DNA of 7,435 nt from an uncultured Roseburia sp. (GTDB taxonomy: Bacteria > Bacillota > Clostridia > Lachnospirales > Lachnospiraceae): positions 1 to 7,435 of the forward strand of contig CAJUNX010000060.1 of NCBI GenBank assembly GCA_910587865.1, given 5' to 3'. Position numbers and translations under genes: made by a program. Of the stretch, positions 1 to 4,984 are shown in pieces; position 1 is the stretch's first letter; each line of letters starts with the position of its first letter. Below the pieces are notes generated by a model that was not told the origin of the DNA, searched no databases, and was given only the letters and a program-made list of their open reading frames with translations.

Positions 1-36
1 AGCAGCGGGTGTCTTTATTTTGTGCAATATTTGGTA

Positions 37-66
37 TTTACTCATTTATAGTTGTCATGATAAAAT
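37..66 (+). promoter_or_regulatory. Probable sigma-A promoter of the two-gene membrane-protein operon
   Basis: A -10 hexamer TAAAAT (61-66) is preceded by TG at 58-59, giving an extended -10 (TGATAAAAT). A weak -35-like TTTACT lies at 37-42 with an 18-bp spacer. Transcription would start near 73, about 30 nt before the first gene. The same TGnTAAAAT form occurs in the pheS promoter of this window. An overlapping alternative, TTGTCA (52-57) with GAATAT (76-81), is weaker at the -10. The call rests on motif match only. Confidence 0.45.
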
Positions 67-102
67 TGTCTGTGTGAATATACGTCAGAAGGGAGAGGAG
101 AT

Positions 103-1293
103 ATGAAAGCAGAAAAGTTTTTTGCCGGATTCTCCAAAGGCGTGCTGATTCTTTTGGCAGTGGGCGTCATTCTCGCCACGCTTTCCGGAGGCTGGGGGAT
201 CCCGGCGTTAAAGAGTCCGCATGATTTCGGGTATCTGTTGGAGAACCCGGCGAAGCCCGGAATGCACATTCAGGGAAGTGTGCTCTATACCTACGACTGT
301 TTCGCGAGCGAGGAGACGTATACGCAGAGGAGCGACGGTACGAGGAGTGCGGGAAAGACATCCGGTTTTTATTATGCGATTCCGTCGTACGACGGTGTGA
401 TCGGTCTTCGTGTCTCATCGGACGATTACGGGGATATGGAAGATCTGCTGTCGGAGACGATTACGTATCTGACGGACGGGACGGAACCCGTGACATCCGT
501 CTGGGTAGACGGGCGCATCGGGAAGATGGATCAGTCGATGCGCGGGCTGTTTGAGGAGTACCTGTTAAGCATGGGCTTTAGCCGGGGTGAGATCGCCGAT
601 ATGGGGGATCCTCTGATCATCGAGTGTCCGGCGTCCATGAGCCAGATGAAGGTGATGTTTCTCATCGGGATCGGCCTGTGCGTGCTGGCAGTGATCTGGT
701 TTGTGATCAACTGCGTCCGGTATGGCAGGGAGACCAGACGGCTGCAGGCGGCCTATGGTCAGGCGGGAGACAGCGTATCCTGCGGTCAGGCGGGCGGTTA
801 CGGCGGCGCGGGCGGTTACGGTCAGGCGGCCTATGGCCAGGCGGGCGAAGCGTATGGGAGTATTCCCGCTGCGGGCAGGAAACTTGCGGAGGCCGTTGCG
901 AATAAGCGAAAGATATATCTGACGGCGCTGGTGCGCACCGTTGTCACAGGGCTTGTTTTTCTCGCCTGCGGAGGCGGTGTTTCTGGTCTGAGCGAATACG
1001 CGTCGGATGTTTCCGGAATCGTGTTTCTGATCATTATGTTTGTCGTGATCGCCGGCGGAATCGGGTTTTACACGCTGCGTCACCTGACGGAACGGATGGA
1101 GTTCTGCGAGTACGGGATCTGCTGGAAAGGAAGGTTTTACAGCTTTTCCGATCTTGGAAATATCGGCTGGAGATCGGTTACACAGGCGGGCTTTTTTTCC
1201 AGGGACAGGATCGATACGGCGCGCGGATCGTTTGACGTCAGCTATCTGGACAAACCGCGGAAGGCATATAATCAGGCGTATATGGATCAGTAA
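103..1293 (+). CDS. Uncharacterised four-helix membrane protein with Gly/Gln/Ala/Tyr-rich linker
   Basis: Function unknown; 396 aa. Visible layout: a short basic N-terminus, hydrophobic helix 1 (about 12-28), a soluble region of about 150 residues (32-182) probably outside the cell, helix 2 (about 183-204), a linker rich in Gly, Gln, Ala and Tyr (214-252) after several Arg residues, helix 3 (about 272-290), helix 4 (about 304-324), and a soluble tail (325-396). By the positive-inside rule (RYGRETRR after helix 2, KRK before helix 3) the linker and tail face the cytoplasm. The tail pattern EYGICWKGRFYSFSDL (336-351) resembles the strand-turn-strand core of bacterial PH-like membrane proteins; this is inference. 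From memory, the outer region resembles a Clostridia family catalogued as DUF6709, which I could not verify. The ATG at 103 is preceded by GGGAG (91-95) at 7 nt. The next gene starts 23 bp downstream, so the two are probably co-transcribed. That the frame is a gene is well supported; its role is not. Confidence 0.85.
   Translation: MKAEKFFAGFSKGVLILLAVGVILATLSGGWGIPALKSPHDFGYLLENPAKPGMHIQGSVLYTYDCFASEETYTQRSDGTRSAGKTSGFYYAIPSYDGVIGLRVSSDDYGDMEDLLSETITYLTDGTEPVTSVWVDGRIGKMDQSMRGLFEEYLLSMGFSRGEIADMGDPLIIECPASMSQMKVMFLIGIGLCVLAVIWFVINCVRYGRETRRLQAAYGQAGDSVSCGQAGGYGGAGGYGQAAYGQAGEAYGSIPAAGRKLAEAVANKRKIYLTALVRTVVTGLVFLACGGGVSGLSEYASDVSGIVFLIIMFVVIAGGIGFYTLRHLTERMEFCEYGICWKGRFYSFSDLGNIGWRSVTQAGFFSRDRIDTARGSFDVSYLDKPRKAYNQAYMDQ
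745..845 (+). repeat. Degenerate short direct repeats encoding a QAAYGQAG / GGYG linker
   Basis: Inside the first gene, a 23-bp segment at 745-767 recurs at 823-845 with one mismatch (T/C at a synonymous Gly codon). Between them a 12-bp segment (gggcggttacgg) occurs at 792-803 and again at 810-821. The repeats encode QAAYGQAG, GGYG and GGYGQAAYGQAG in the predicted cytoplasmic linker. In-frame repeats of this kind can change copy number by slippage, so the linker length may vary between strains; that is inference. Confidence 0.7.
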
Positions 1294-1316
1294 AATATCG
1301 GTAGGAGGAAGAGGAC

Positions 1317-1928
1317 ATGATACTGATGAATTCAAAGGTCGGACCGAGAGAGATTATCATCGGTCTGGCGGTACTTGTTGTTGTGGTGATCATCGTGCTG
1401 ATCAAGCAGAAGATGGATGAGAAAAAGGGCGTAAACAGCGAGGAAAAGCAGGCTGTCGACGCGCTTGTGAAGCGTCTTGTGCCGCCGGGGGAGATTGTGA
1501 CGCCCGCGTATGCGTGCTGGGAGTGGAAGACCTACCAGGGAAGAACCACAACGACACAATACTGGTACTACGCGATCGGCTTTAATAACAGCGCGCTTTA
1601 TGTCGCGCCGTTGTCGTTTGCGGGCGGTGATATGAGTCACAGCGATGTGTACTGTATCCATAAGGATGAGCTTGGACTGATCAATGCGGATAAGAAGAGC
1701 TCCTGGATGGAGCTCTACAACAAGCAGAACGAGTGTATCTTATCACTCATGGTCGTGGAGAGCAATACAAAGGACGACAAATATCATCCGGTGAATATTC
1801 AGCAGCCGGATGAGGCAAAGGCATTTATGGAGTGGCGTGACCGCTGGATGGACGAGGTCAACACGGCAAACGGCGTGACCGTATCCGGAAAGATCGGCAA
1901 GCCGGCAAAAGGGGTCAAAAAGAAATAA
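1317..1928 (+). CDS. Uncharacterised single-pass membrane-anchored protein
   Basis: Function unknown; 203 aa. One strongly hydrophobic helix (about 13-29, IIIGLAVLVVVVIIVLI) is followed by KQKMDEKK, so the soluble part (about 35-203) is probably cytoplasmic unless the helix is an uncleaved signal anchor. The soluble part has alternating hydrophobic and aromatic stretches (YWYYAIGF, SALYVAPLSF, VYCIHKDELGLI, ECILSLMVVE) and then a likely helix, DEAKAFMEWRDRWMDEVN (165-182). This order of strands and a C-terminal helix is what a PH-like fold would show, but that is inference. The C-terminus is Lys-rich. The ATG at 1317 has AGGAGG (1303-1308) at 8 nt; an in-frame ATG at 1326 is less well placed. 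The gene lies 23 bp after the preceding membrane protein, with no terminator between them. A large hairpin with a U tract follows the stop. Confidence 0.85.
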   Translation: MILMNSKVGPREIIIGLAVLVVVVIIVLIKQKMDEKKGVNSEEKQAVDALVKRLVPPGEIVTPAYACWEWKTYQGRTTTTQYWYYAIGFNNSALYVAPLSFAGGDMSHSDVYCIHKDELGLINADKKSSWMELYNKQNECILSLMVVESNTKDDKYHPVNIQQPDEAKAFMEWRDRWMDEVNTANGVTVSGKIGKPAKGVKKK

Positions 1929-1945
1929 GACACCATACATACAGG

Positions 1946-2050
1946 AAGGGGCCGCTGCGGAATGAGGTATCCACACAGAATATGGCACAGATATCCGGGA
2001 TATCACAACCATATAGTGTGGAAGTGCCGGATTCTGCAGCGGCCTCTTTT
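1946..2050 (+). terminator. Long nested hairpin with U tract, likely terminator of the membrane operon (or a small palindromic element)
   Basis: A 17-bp outer stem pairs 1947-1963 with 2031-2047 (two G-U pairs, no mismatch). Inside it ccacac (1971-1976) pairs with gtgtgg (2016-2021), atatgg (1980-1985) pairs with ccatat (2009-2014), and gatatc (1990-1995) pairs with gatatc (1999-2004) around a CGG loop. The T run at 2047-2050 completes a terminator-like end. It begins 18 nt after the stop of the second membrane gene, so stopping that transcript is a natural role. At about 103 nt with four nested helices it is much longer than ordinary intrinsic terminators, so a stable small RNA or a MITE-like palindrome is also possible. 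Confidence 0.6.
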
Positions 2051-2253
2051 GTGCTTCGTCCGCCGCGCGGCGGATGATCCGGTACGCCTGGGTGCGGCAT
2101 AAAGGGGAGCTGTAATCCGTATTTTTGGTAAAAATATAGTCGTTTGGCTGTGCGTTTGGACGAATACGCAAAAGCCGCTCAGGCGCACTTCTGGCATGGC
2201 TGCTGAGCGTGATGACAGTGCGTTTTCCCGTCTTTTTTCCCGCAGGAACAGGT
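2049..2253 (-). pseudogene. Remnant of a tyrosine recombinase (phage-type integrase), truncated and frameshifted
   Basis: On the minus strand, the frame open from 2252 downward reads KKTGKRTVITLSSHA, then RPNAQPNDYIFTKNT, then SPLCRTQAYRIIRRAADEAQ. This matches the order expected in the middle of a tyrosine recombinase catalytic domain: the beta-hairpin Lys region (E-KTGK-R), a [DE]Y[IL]F motif, then the P-[IL]-x-R-x-QAYRI helix that precedes the HxxR box. The HxxR box, the catalytic Tyr and the first Arg box are absent. The preceding residues LFLRE lie in another frame; shifting by one base at the A run (T run at 2233-2238 on the plus strand) would join them as LRE-KKTGK. The fragment stops exactly where the long hairpin begins. 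No start codon or ribosome site is evident, so this is a dead relic. Recognition is by motif order only. Confidence 0.65.
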
Positions 2254-2301
2254 CAATCAAACAGATGCGTCATATTTCTGCTGGCGCAGATCCCGTATGT
2301 A

Positions 2302-2310
2302 TGATATGAT
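2302..2310 (+). promoter_or_regulatory. Possible extended -10 promoter of the flavoprotein gene
   Basis: TG at 2302-2303 precedes TATGAT (2305-2310), which differs from the consensus -10 at one base, and GATAAT (2308-2313) overlaps it. No good -35 lies 16-18 bp upstream, so this would depend on the extended -10. Transcription would start near 2317, about 30 nt before the ATG. The evidence is a motif match only. Confidence 0.35.
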
Positions 2311-2348
2311 AATCAGGAAAGAATTCTGTCAGGAAAGGATCTGATTAC

Positions 2349-2966
2349 ATGAAGGTATTACTGATCAACGGGAGCCCGCGGGCCAGCGGCAACACATATC
2401 TCGCGCTGCATGAGATGGAGCAGGTATTTCAGAAAGAGGGGGCGCAGACAGAGCTGATCCACATCGGAGCCATGGATATCCGCAGCTGTATTGCCTGCGG
2501 TTCCTGCGCGAAAAACGGGAAATGTGTCTTTGACGACGTGGTAAATGAGACCGCCGCGAAATTCGAGGCGTGCAACGGAATGGTAGTCGGCTCGCCGGTT
2601 TACTACGCGTCCGCAAACGCCACGCTGATCGCATTTCTGACCCGACTGTTTTACAGCACGGGGTTTGACAAGACGATGAAGGTGGGGGCCGCCGTTGTCG
2701 CCGCACGCAGGGGCGGACTTTCGTCTACGTTTGACGAGCTGAATAAATTTTTTACGATCTGCGGGATGCCCGTAGCGTCCGGCCAGTACTGGAACAGCGT
2801 TCACGGCAGGGCGGCCGGGGAGGCCGCGCAGGATCTGGAGGGACTGCAGAGCATGCGCACCCTCGCGCGGAATATGACGTTTCTCATGAAGAGCATTGCG
2901 CTCGGAAAAGAGGCGTACGGTCTTCCGGAGAGAGAGCCGTTTGAGCGGACGAATTTTATCCGCTGA
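2349..2966 (+). CDS. Flavodoxin-family NAD(P)H-dependent FMN reductase, iron-sulfur flavoprotein-like
   Basis: 205 aa; a soluble cytoplasmic flavoprotein of the NADPH-dependent FMN reductase / flavodoxin fold. The N-terminus shows the first strand and FMN phosphate loop, LLINGSPRASGNT (4-16). A second flavin-contact segment is VVGSPVYYASAN (79-90), followed by a helix with FLTRL (96-100). Residues 47-59 hold four cysteines spaced C-x2-C-x2-C-x5-C (C47, C50, C53, C59), matching the compact motif that binds a 4Fe-4S cluster in archaeal and clostridial iron-sulfur flavoproteins. A cluster is therefore plausible, although many relatives are annotated only as flavodoxin family proteins. The likely role is two-electron reduction of flavins, quinones or other acceptors; the true substrate cannot be read from sequence. 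The ATG at 2349 has AAAGGA (2334-2339) at 9 nt. It stands alone: a decayed recombinase lies upstream and the pheS promoter downstream. I see no convincing intrinsic terminator after its stop. Confidence 0.9.
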   Translation: MKVLLINGSPRASGNTYLALHEMEQVFQKEGAQTELIHIGAMDIRSCIACGSCAKNGKCVFDDVVNETAAKFEACNGMVVGSPVYYASANATLIAFLTRLFYSTGFDKTMKVGAAVVAARRGGLSSTFDELNKFFTICGMPVASGQYWNSVHGRAAGEAAQDLEGLQSMRTLARNMTFLMKSIALGKEAYGLPEREPFERTNFIR

Positions 2967-3041
2967 GAAAATCCACCGGTTTTTGTGAAATGCCAGGGTG
3001 CGCCGGCAGGTCTGGCGGGATCGGAAAAAACAAAAACATAC

Positions 3042-3070
3042 TTGCACTTTTTTATATCCTGTGCTAAAAT
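3042..3070 (+). promoter_or_regulatory. Strong sigma-A promoter of the T-box-pheST transcript
   Basis: The -35 TTGCAC (3042-3047) and the -10 TAAAAT (3065-3070) are separated by the ideal 17 bp, and TG at 3062-3063 makes an extended -10. Transcription should start near 3077, giving a leader of about 455 nt before the pheS ATG. Confidence 0.8.
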
Positions 3071-3076
3071 ACGCGT

Positions 3077-3485
3077 TATAATAAAGACAGCGGATCTGCG
3101 CTGTCAGGAAAAGGCAGTGAATGTGTACGGAGGAATCCGGGCGCCGCACGGCGTCAGTAGAGACTTGTACTTCTTTCAGAGAGAGCAGGCCACCGGCTGA
3201 AAGCCCGCTTAAGAGACGGCAGGAATCGAAGTTCGCACAGGAGCCGCATCTGTGAAGACGGGCCGGCTGGTTCTGTTCGGTTTGCAGGACCGTGTAGCAG
3301 ATGACGTTCATGCACGTTACGCATGTGAAGAGCTTTTATCGCTGTGTTCCCGGTCTGATGCGGAGGCCGTGCGCCGGACTGTTTTTGTCCGGTCGGGCAG
3401 GATCCGGTCAGGGGAGAGACAGCAGGAAAGAATCAGGGTGGTACCGCGGAATCATTCGTCCCTGGACGGATGATTCCGCGGTTTT
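3077..3485 (+). promoter_or_regulatory. T-box riboswitch leader sensing tRNA-Phe, upstream of pheS
   Basis: This cis-acting leader binds uncharged tRNA and permits read-through into the downstream aminoacyl-tRNA synthetase genes. Seen here: the conserved T-box sequence AGGGTGGTACCGCGG (3435-3449), whose bulge TGGT (3439-3442) would pair with an ACCA acceptor end, in line with the A discriminator of tRNA-Phe. AGGG (3435-3438) can pair with CCCT (3460-3463) to form the antiterminator, which excludes the terminator at 3444-3481. Stem I landmarks appear in order: AGTA (3156-3159), AGAGAG (3178-3183), GGCTG (3195-3199), then a candidate specifier TTC (3232-3234) just after gaag (3228-3231), which can pair with cttc (3170-3173). 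A probable stem III is ccggac (3374-3379) with gtccgg (3387-3392). An extra hairpin at the 5' end (3086-3092 with 3099-3105) precedes stem I. The T-box call is very firm; the exact specifier position is inferred. Confidence 0.95.
3444..3485 (+). terminator. T-box-controlled intrinsic terminator before pheS
   Basis: The 18-nt arms 3444-3461 and 3464-3481 pair with a single G-U wobble (3456 with 3469), and TTTT (3482-3485) follows. The left arm shares ACCGCGG with the T-box sequence, so antiterminator and terminator are mutually exclusive. Without uncharged tRNA-Phe this hairpin should end transcription 48 nt before the pheS start. Confidence 0.92.
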
Positions 3486-3532
3486 GTATTTCTTGCGAAA
3501 ACGATGTTTATAGAAGATGCATGGAGGTAACG

Positions 3533-4552
3533 ATGAAAGAGAAACTGCAGAAAATCAAAGAAGAGGCGCTGCGTCAGATCAGGGAATCAAAGGATCTGGC
3601 AAAGCTCAATGATGTGCGTGTGGCAATCCTGGGGAAAAAGGGTGAGCTGACGTCGGTGTTAAAAGGGATGCGCGATGTTAAGCCGGAGGAGCGTCCGCTG
3701 GTGGGACAGCTTGTCAATGAGACGAGGGAGAGTATCGAGCGGATGCTGGAGGAGACAAAGGCGAAGCTTGAGGCAGCGGAGCTTGAGCGGAGACTGGCGC
3801 ATGAAGTGATTGATGTGACACTGCCTGCAAAGCATAATAAGGTCGGCCACCGCCATCCGGGCACCATCGCGCTGGAGGAAGTGGAGCGCATTTTTACCGG
3901 AATGGGCTATGAGGTTGTGGAGGGACCGGAGGTCGAGTACGATTACTATAACTTCGAGGCGTTAAATATCCCGGCAAATCATCCGGCAAAGGACGAACAG
4001 GATACGTTTTACATCAACGATAAGATCCTGCTGCGCACCCAGACGTCGCCGGTGCAGGTGCGCGAGATGGAAAAAGGAAAGCTGCCGATCCGTATGATCG
4101 CGCCGGGACGCGTGTTCCGTTCGGATGAGGTGGACGCGACCCACTCGCCGACCTTCCATCAGATCGAGGGACTTGTGATTGACAGACAGATCACGTTTGC
4201 GGATCTGAAAGGAACGCTTGCCGAGTTTGCAAAGGAGCTGTTCGGGGAGGAGACAAAGGTCAAATTCCGCCCGCATCACTTCCCGTTCACCGAGCCGTCC
4301 GCGGAGATGGATGTCTCCTGTTTTAAATGCGGCGGAAAGGGCTGCCGTTTCTGTAAGGGAGAGGGCTGGATCGAGATCTTAGGCTGCGGAATGGTGCATC
4401 CCCGCGTCCTTACGATGAGCGGCATCGACCCGGAGGAATACACCGGCTTTGCCTTCGGCATGGGATTAGAGCGCATCGCTCTCTTAAAGTATGAGATCGA
4501 CGATATGCGTCTTCTCTACGAAAACGATCAGAGATTCCTGGATCAGTTTTAG
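3533..4552 (+). CDS. pheS: Phenylalanyl-tRNA synthetase alpha subunit
   Basis: 339 aa, the normal length for a bacterial PheS. It is the catalytic subunit of the cytoplasmic PheS2PheT2 enzyme that joins L-phenylalanine to tRNA-Phe using ATP. The N-terminal 85 residues or so form the charged coiled-coil arm that contacts tRNA. Class II motif 1 begins at HPGTIALEEVERIF (108-121). Motif 2 is around FRSDEVDATHSPTFHQIEG (195-213). Motif 3 is GFAFGMGLERIALLKY (305-320). The four cysteines in CFKCGGKGCRFC (263-274) are usual for the family. A307 in GFAFGMG corresponds to the Ala that limits the Phe pocket in E. coli PheS (Ala294), so normal substrate size selection is expected. The ATG at 3533 has GGAGG (3523-3527) at 5 nt. 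In-frame ATGs at 3470 and 3521 lie in the terminator stem and on the ribosome site. Expression is controlled by the T-box leader directly upstream. pheT follows after an abnormally long repeat-filled gap. Confidence 0.99.
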   Translation: MKEKLQKIKEEALRQIRESKDLAKLNDVRVAILGKKGELTSVLKGMRDVKPEERPLVGQLVNETRESIERMLEETKAKLEAAELERRLAHEVIDVTLPAKHNKVGHRHPGTIALEEVERIFTGMGYEVVEGPEVEYDYYNFEALNIPANHPAKDEQDTFYINDKILLRTQTSPVQVREMEKGKLPIRMIAPGRVFRSDEVDATHSPTFHQIEGLVIDRQITFADLKGTLAEFAKELFGEETKVKFRPHHFPFTEPSAEMDVSCFKCGGKGCRFCKGEGWIEILGCGMVHPRVLTMSGIDPEEYTGFAFGMGLERIALLKYEIDDMRLLYENDQRFLDQF

Positions 4553-4574
4553 CGTAAGCATCGAGAAGGGAAGT

Positions 4575-4635
4575 CGGCGTGCAGGGACAGAATTTCGTCA
4601 GGCTCGCCTGTAAGAAAATCTGTCCCTGCACGCCG
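4575..4635 (+). repeat. Long perfect inverted repeat (17-bp stem) after pheS
   Basis: The arm 4575-4591 is the exact reverse complement of 4619-4635 (cggcgtgcagggacaga / tctgtccctgcacgccg) around a 27-nt loop. Inside the loop tttc (4593-4596) can pair with gaaa (4614-4617), and cagg (4599-4602) with cctg (4607-4610). It starts 22 bp after the pheS stop. No U tract follows, so it is not a standard intrinsic terminator. The right arm belongs to the first 163-bp repeat unit and occurs again at 4782-4798, while the left arm is present only once. Confidence 0.85.
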
Positions 4636-4943
4636 GGATTTCCGGCGAGAGCCGGAAATCGCCGGAACCGAAGGATCCGGCGACTTCCAGAAGAAAGGGA
4701 GGATGCGGCGCCAGCCCGAAGGGAAGAGAAGCAGGGCCCGGCTGTTGGGTCGGGAAAACGTCAGGCTCGCCTGTAAGAAAATCTGTCCCTGCACGCCGGG
4801 ATTTCCGGCGAGAGCCGGAAATCGCCGGAACCGAAGGATCCGGCGACTTCCAGAAGAAAGGGAGGATGCGGCGCCAGCCCGAAGGGAAGAGAAGCAGGGC
4901 CCGGCTGTTGGGTCGGGAAAACGTCAGGCTCGCCTGTAAGAAA
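4596..4943 (+). repeat. Perfect 163-bp tandem direct repeat between pheS and pheT (two copies plus 22-bp start of a third)
   Basis: Unit 1 spans 4596-4758 and unit 2 spans 4759-4921. I find them identical at every base. A third partial unit, 4922-4943, repeats the first 22 bp before the sequence diverges. Each unit holds a 10-bp perfect hairpin with a GAGA loop (4637-4660; 4800-4823) and a second hairpin (4661-4681; 4824-4844). The unit length is not a multiple of three, both strands give only Arg/Pro-rich shadow frames, and no ribosome site starts a convincing gene, so the array is non-coding. Identity of the copies points to recent duplication, possibly by slippage between the 22-bp junction sequences. 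It fills most of the 432-bp gap between pheS and pheT and should be transcribed with them. Confidence 0.97.
4637..4681 (+). other. Paired RNA-like hairpins in repeat unit 1 (GAGA tetraloop hairpin plus second stem)
   Basis: gatttccggc (4637-4646) and gccggaaatc (4651-4660) pair perfectly over 10 bp around GAGA, a GNRA-class tetraloop typical of stable RNA. Immediately after it gccggaacc (4661-4669) pairs with ggatccggc (4673-4681) with one A-A mismatch around GAA. The same pair of hairpins recurs in unit 2 at 4800-4844. Neither is followed by a U tract, so they look like mRNA structure or an RNA element, not terminators. Confidence 0.75.
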
Positions 4944-4984
4944 CAGTTGATCGGATTATTTTATCAAAAAGGAGATTTTACAAT

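Noticed and set aside
565..1335. 256-codon minus-strand open frame opposite the first membrane protein.
   Set aside because: The plus strand has a good ribosome site, coherent membrane helices and an operon partner; the antisense product is Arg/His/Pro-rich without a domain.
2944..2964. Hairpin agcgga/tccgct at the end of the flavoprotein gene as its terminator.
   Set aside because: It lies inside the coding sequence and is not followed by a T run; chance pairing is adequate.
2358..3311. 317-codon minus-strand open frame opposite the flavoprotein gene and leader.
   Set aside because: It lies antisense to a clear flavodoxin-family gene and the T-box leader, with no recognisable motifs; a shadow of the opposite strand.
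3252..3473. Small plus-strand open frames in the pheS leader, considered as leader peptides.
   Set aside because: They overlap the conserved T-box and terminator structures and lack Phe-rich runs, so peptide-based attenuation is not indicated.
3470..3532. Upstream ATG start for pheS giving a 360-aa protein.
   Set aside because: It lies in the right arm of the T-box terminator; the extra 21 residues are unlike PheS, and a strong GGAGG site sits correctly before 3533.
4549..4794. Minus-strand open frames of 81 and 73 codons across the palindrome and repeat.
   Set aside because: The two begin with near-identical residues only because they start in the repeated arm sequence; they have no ribosome site and no recognisable domain.
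4703..4939. Open frame of 78 codons across the tandem repeat (plus strand), and a 65-codon relative at 4579-4776.
   Set aside because: Arg/Pro-rich composition, no ribosome binding site, and the same DNA is read in different frames in the two copies because the period is 163 bp; the open frames are by-products of a GC-rich repeat.
4596..4943. CRISPR array.
   Set aside because: The 163-bp units are directly adjacent and identical throughout, with no variable spacers and no cas genes in the window.
4944..4984. Independent promoter for pheT (TTGATC at 4947, AT-rich run at 4956-4964).
   Set aside because: No -10 hexamer lies at a suitable distance from TTGATC, and the AT-rich run has no matching -35; the evidence is too weak.
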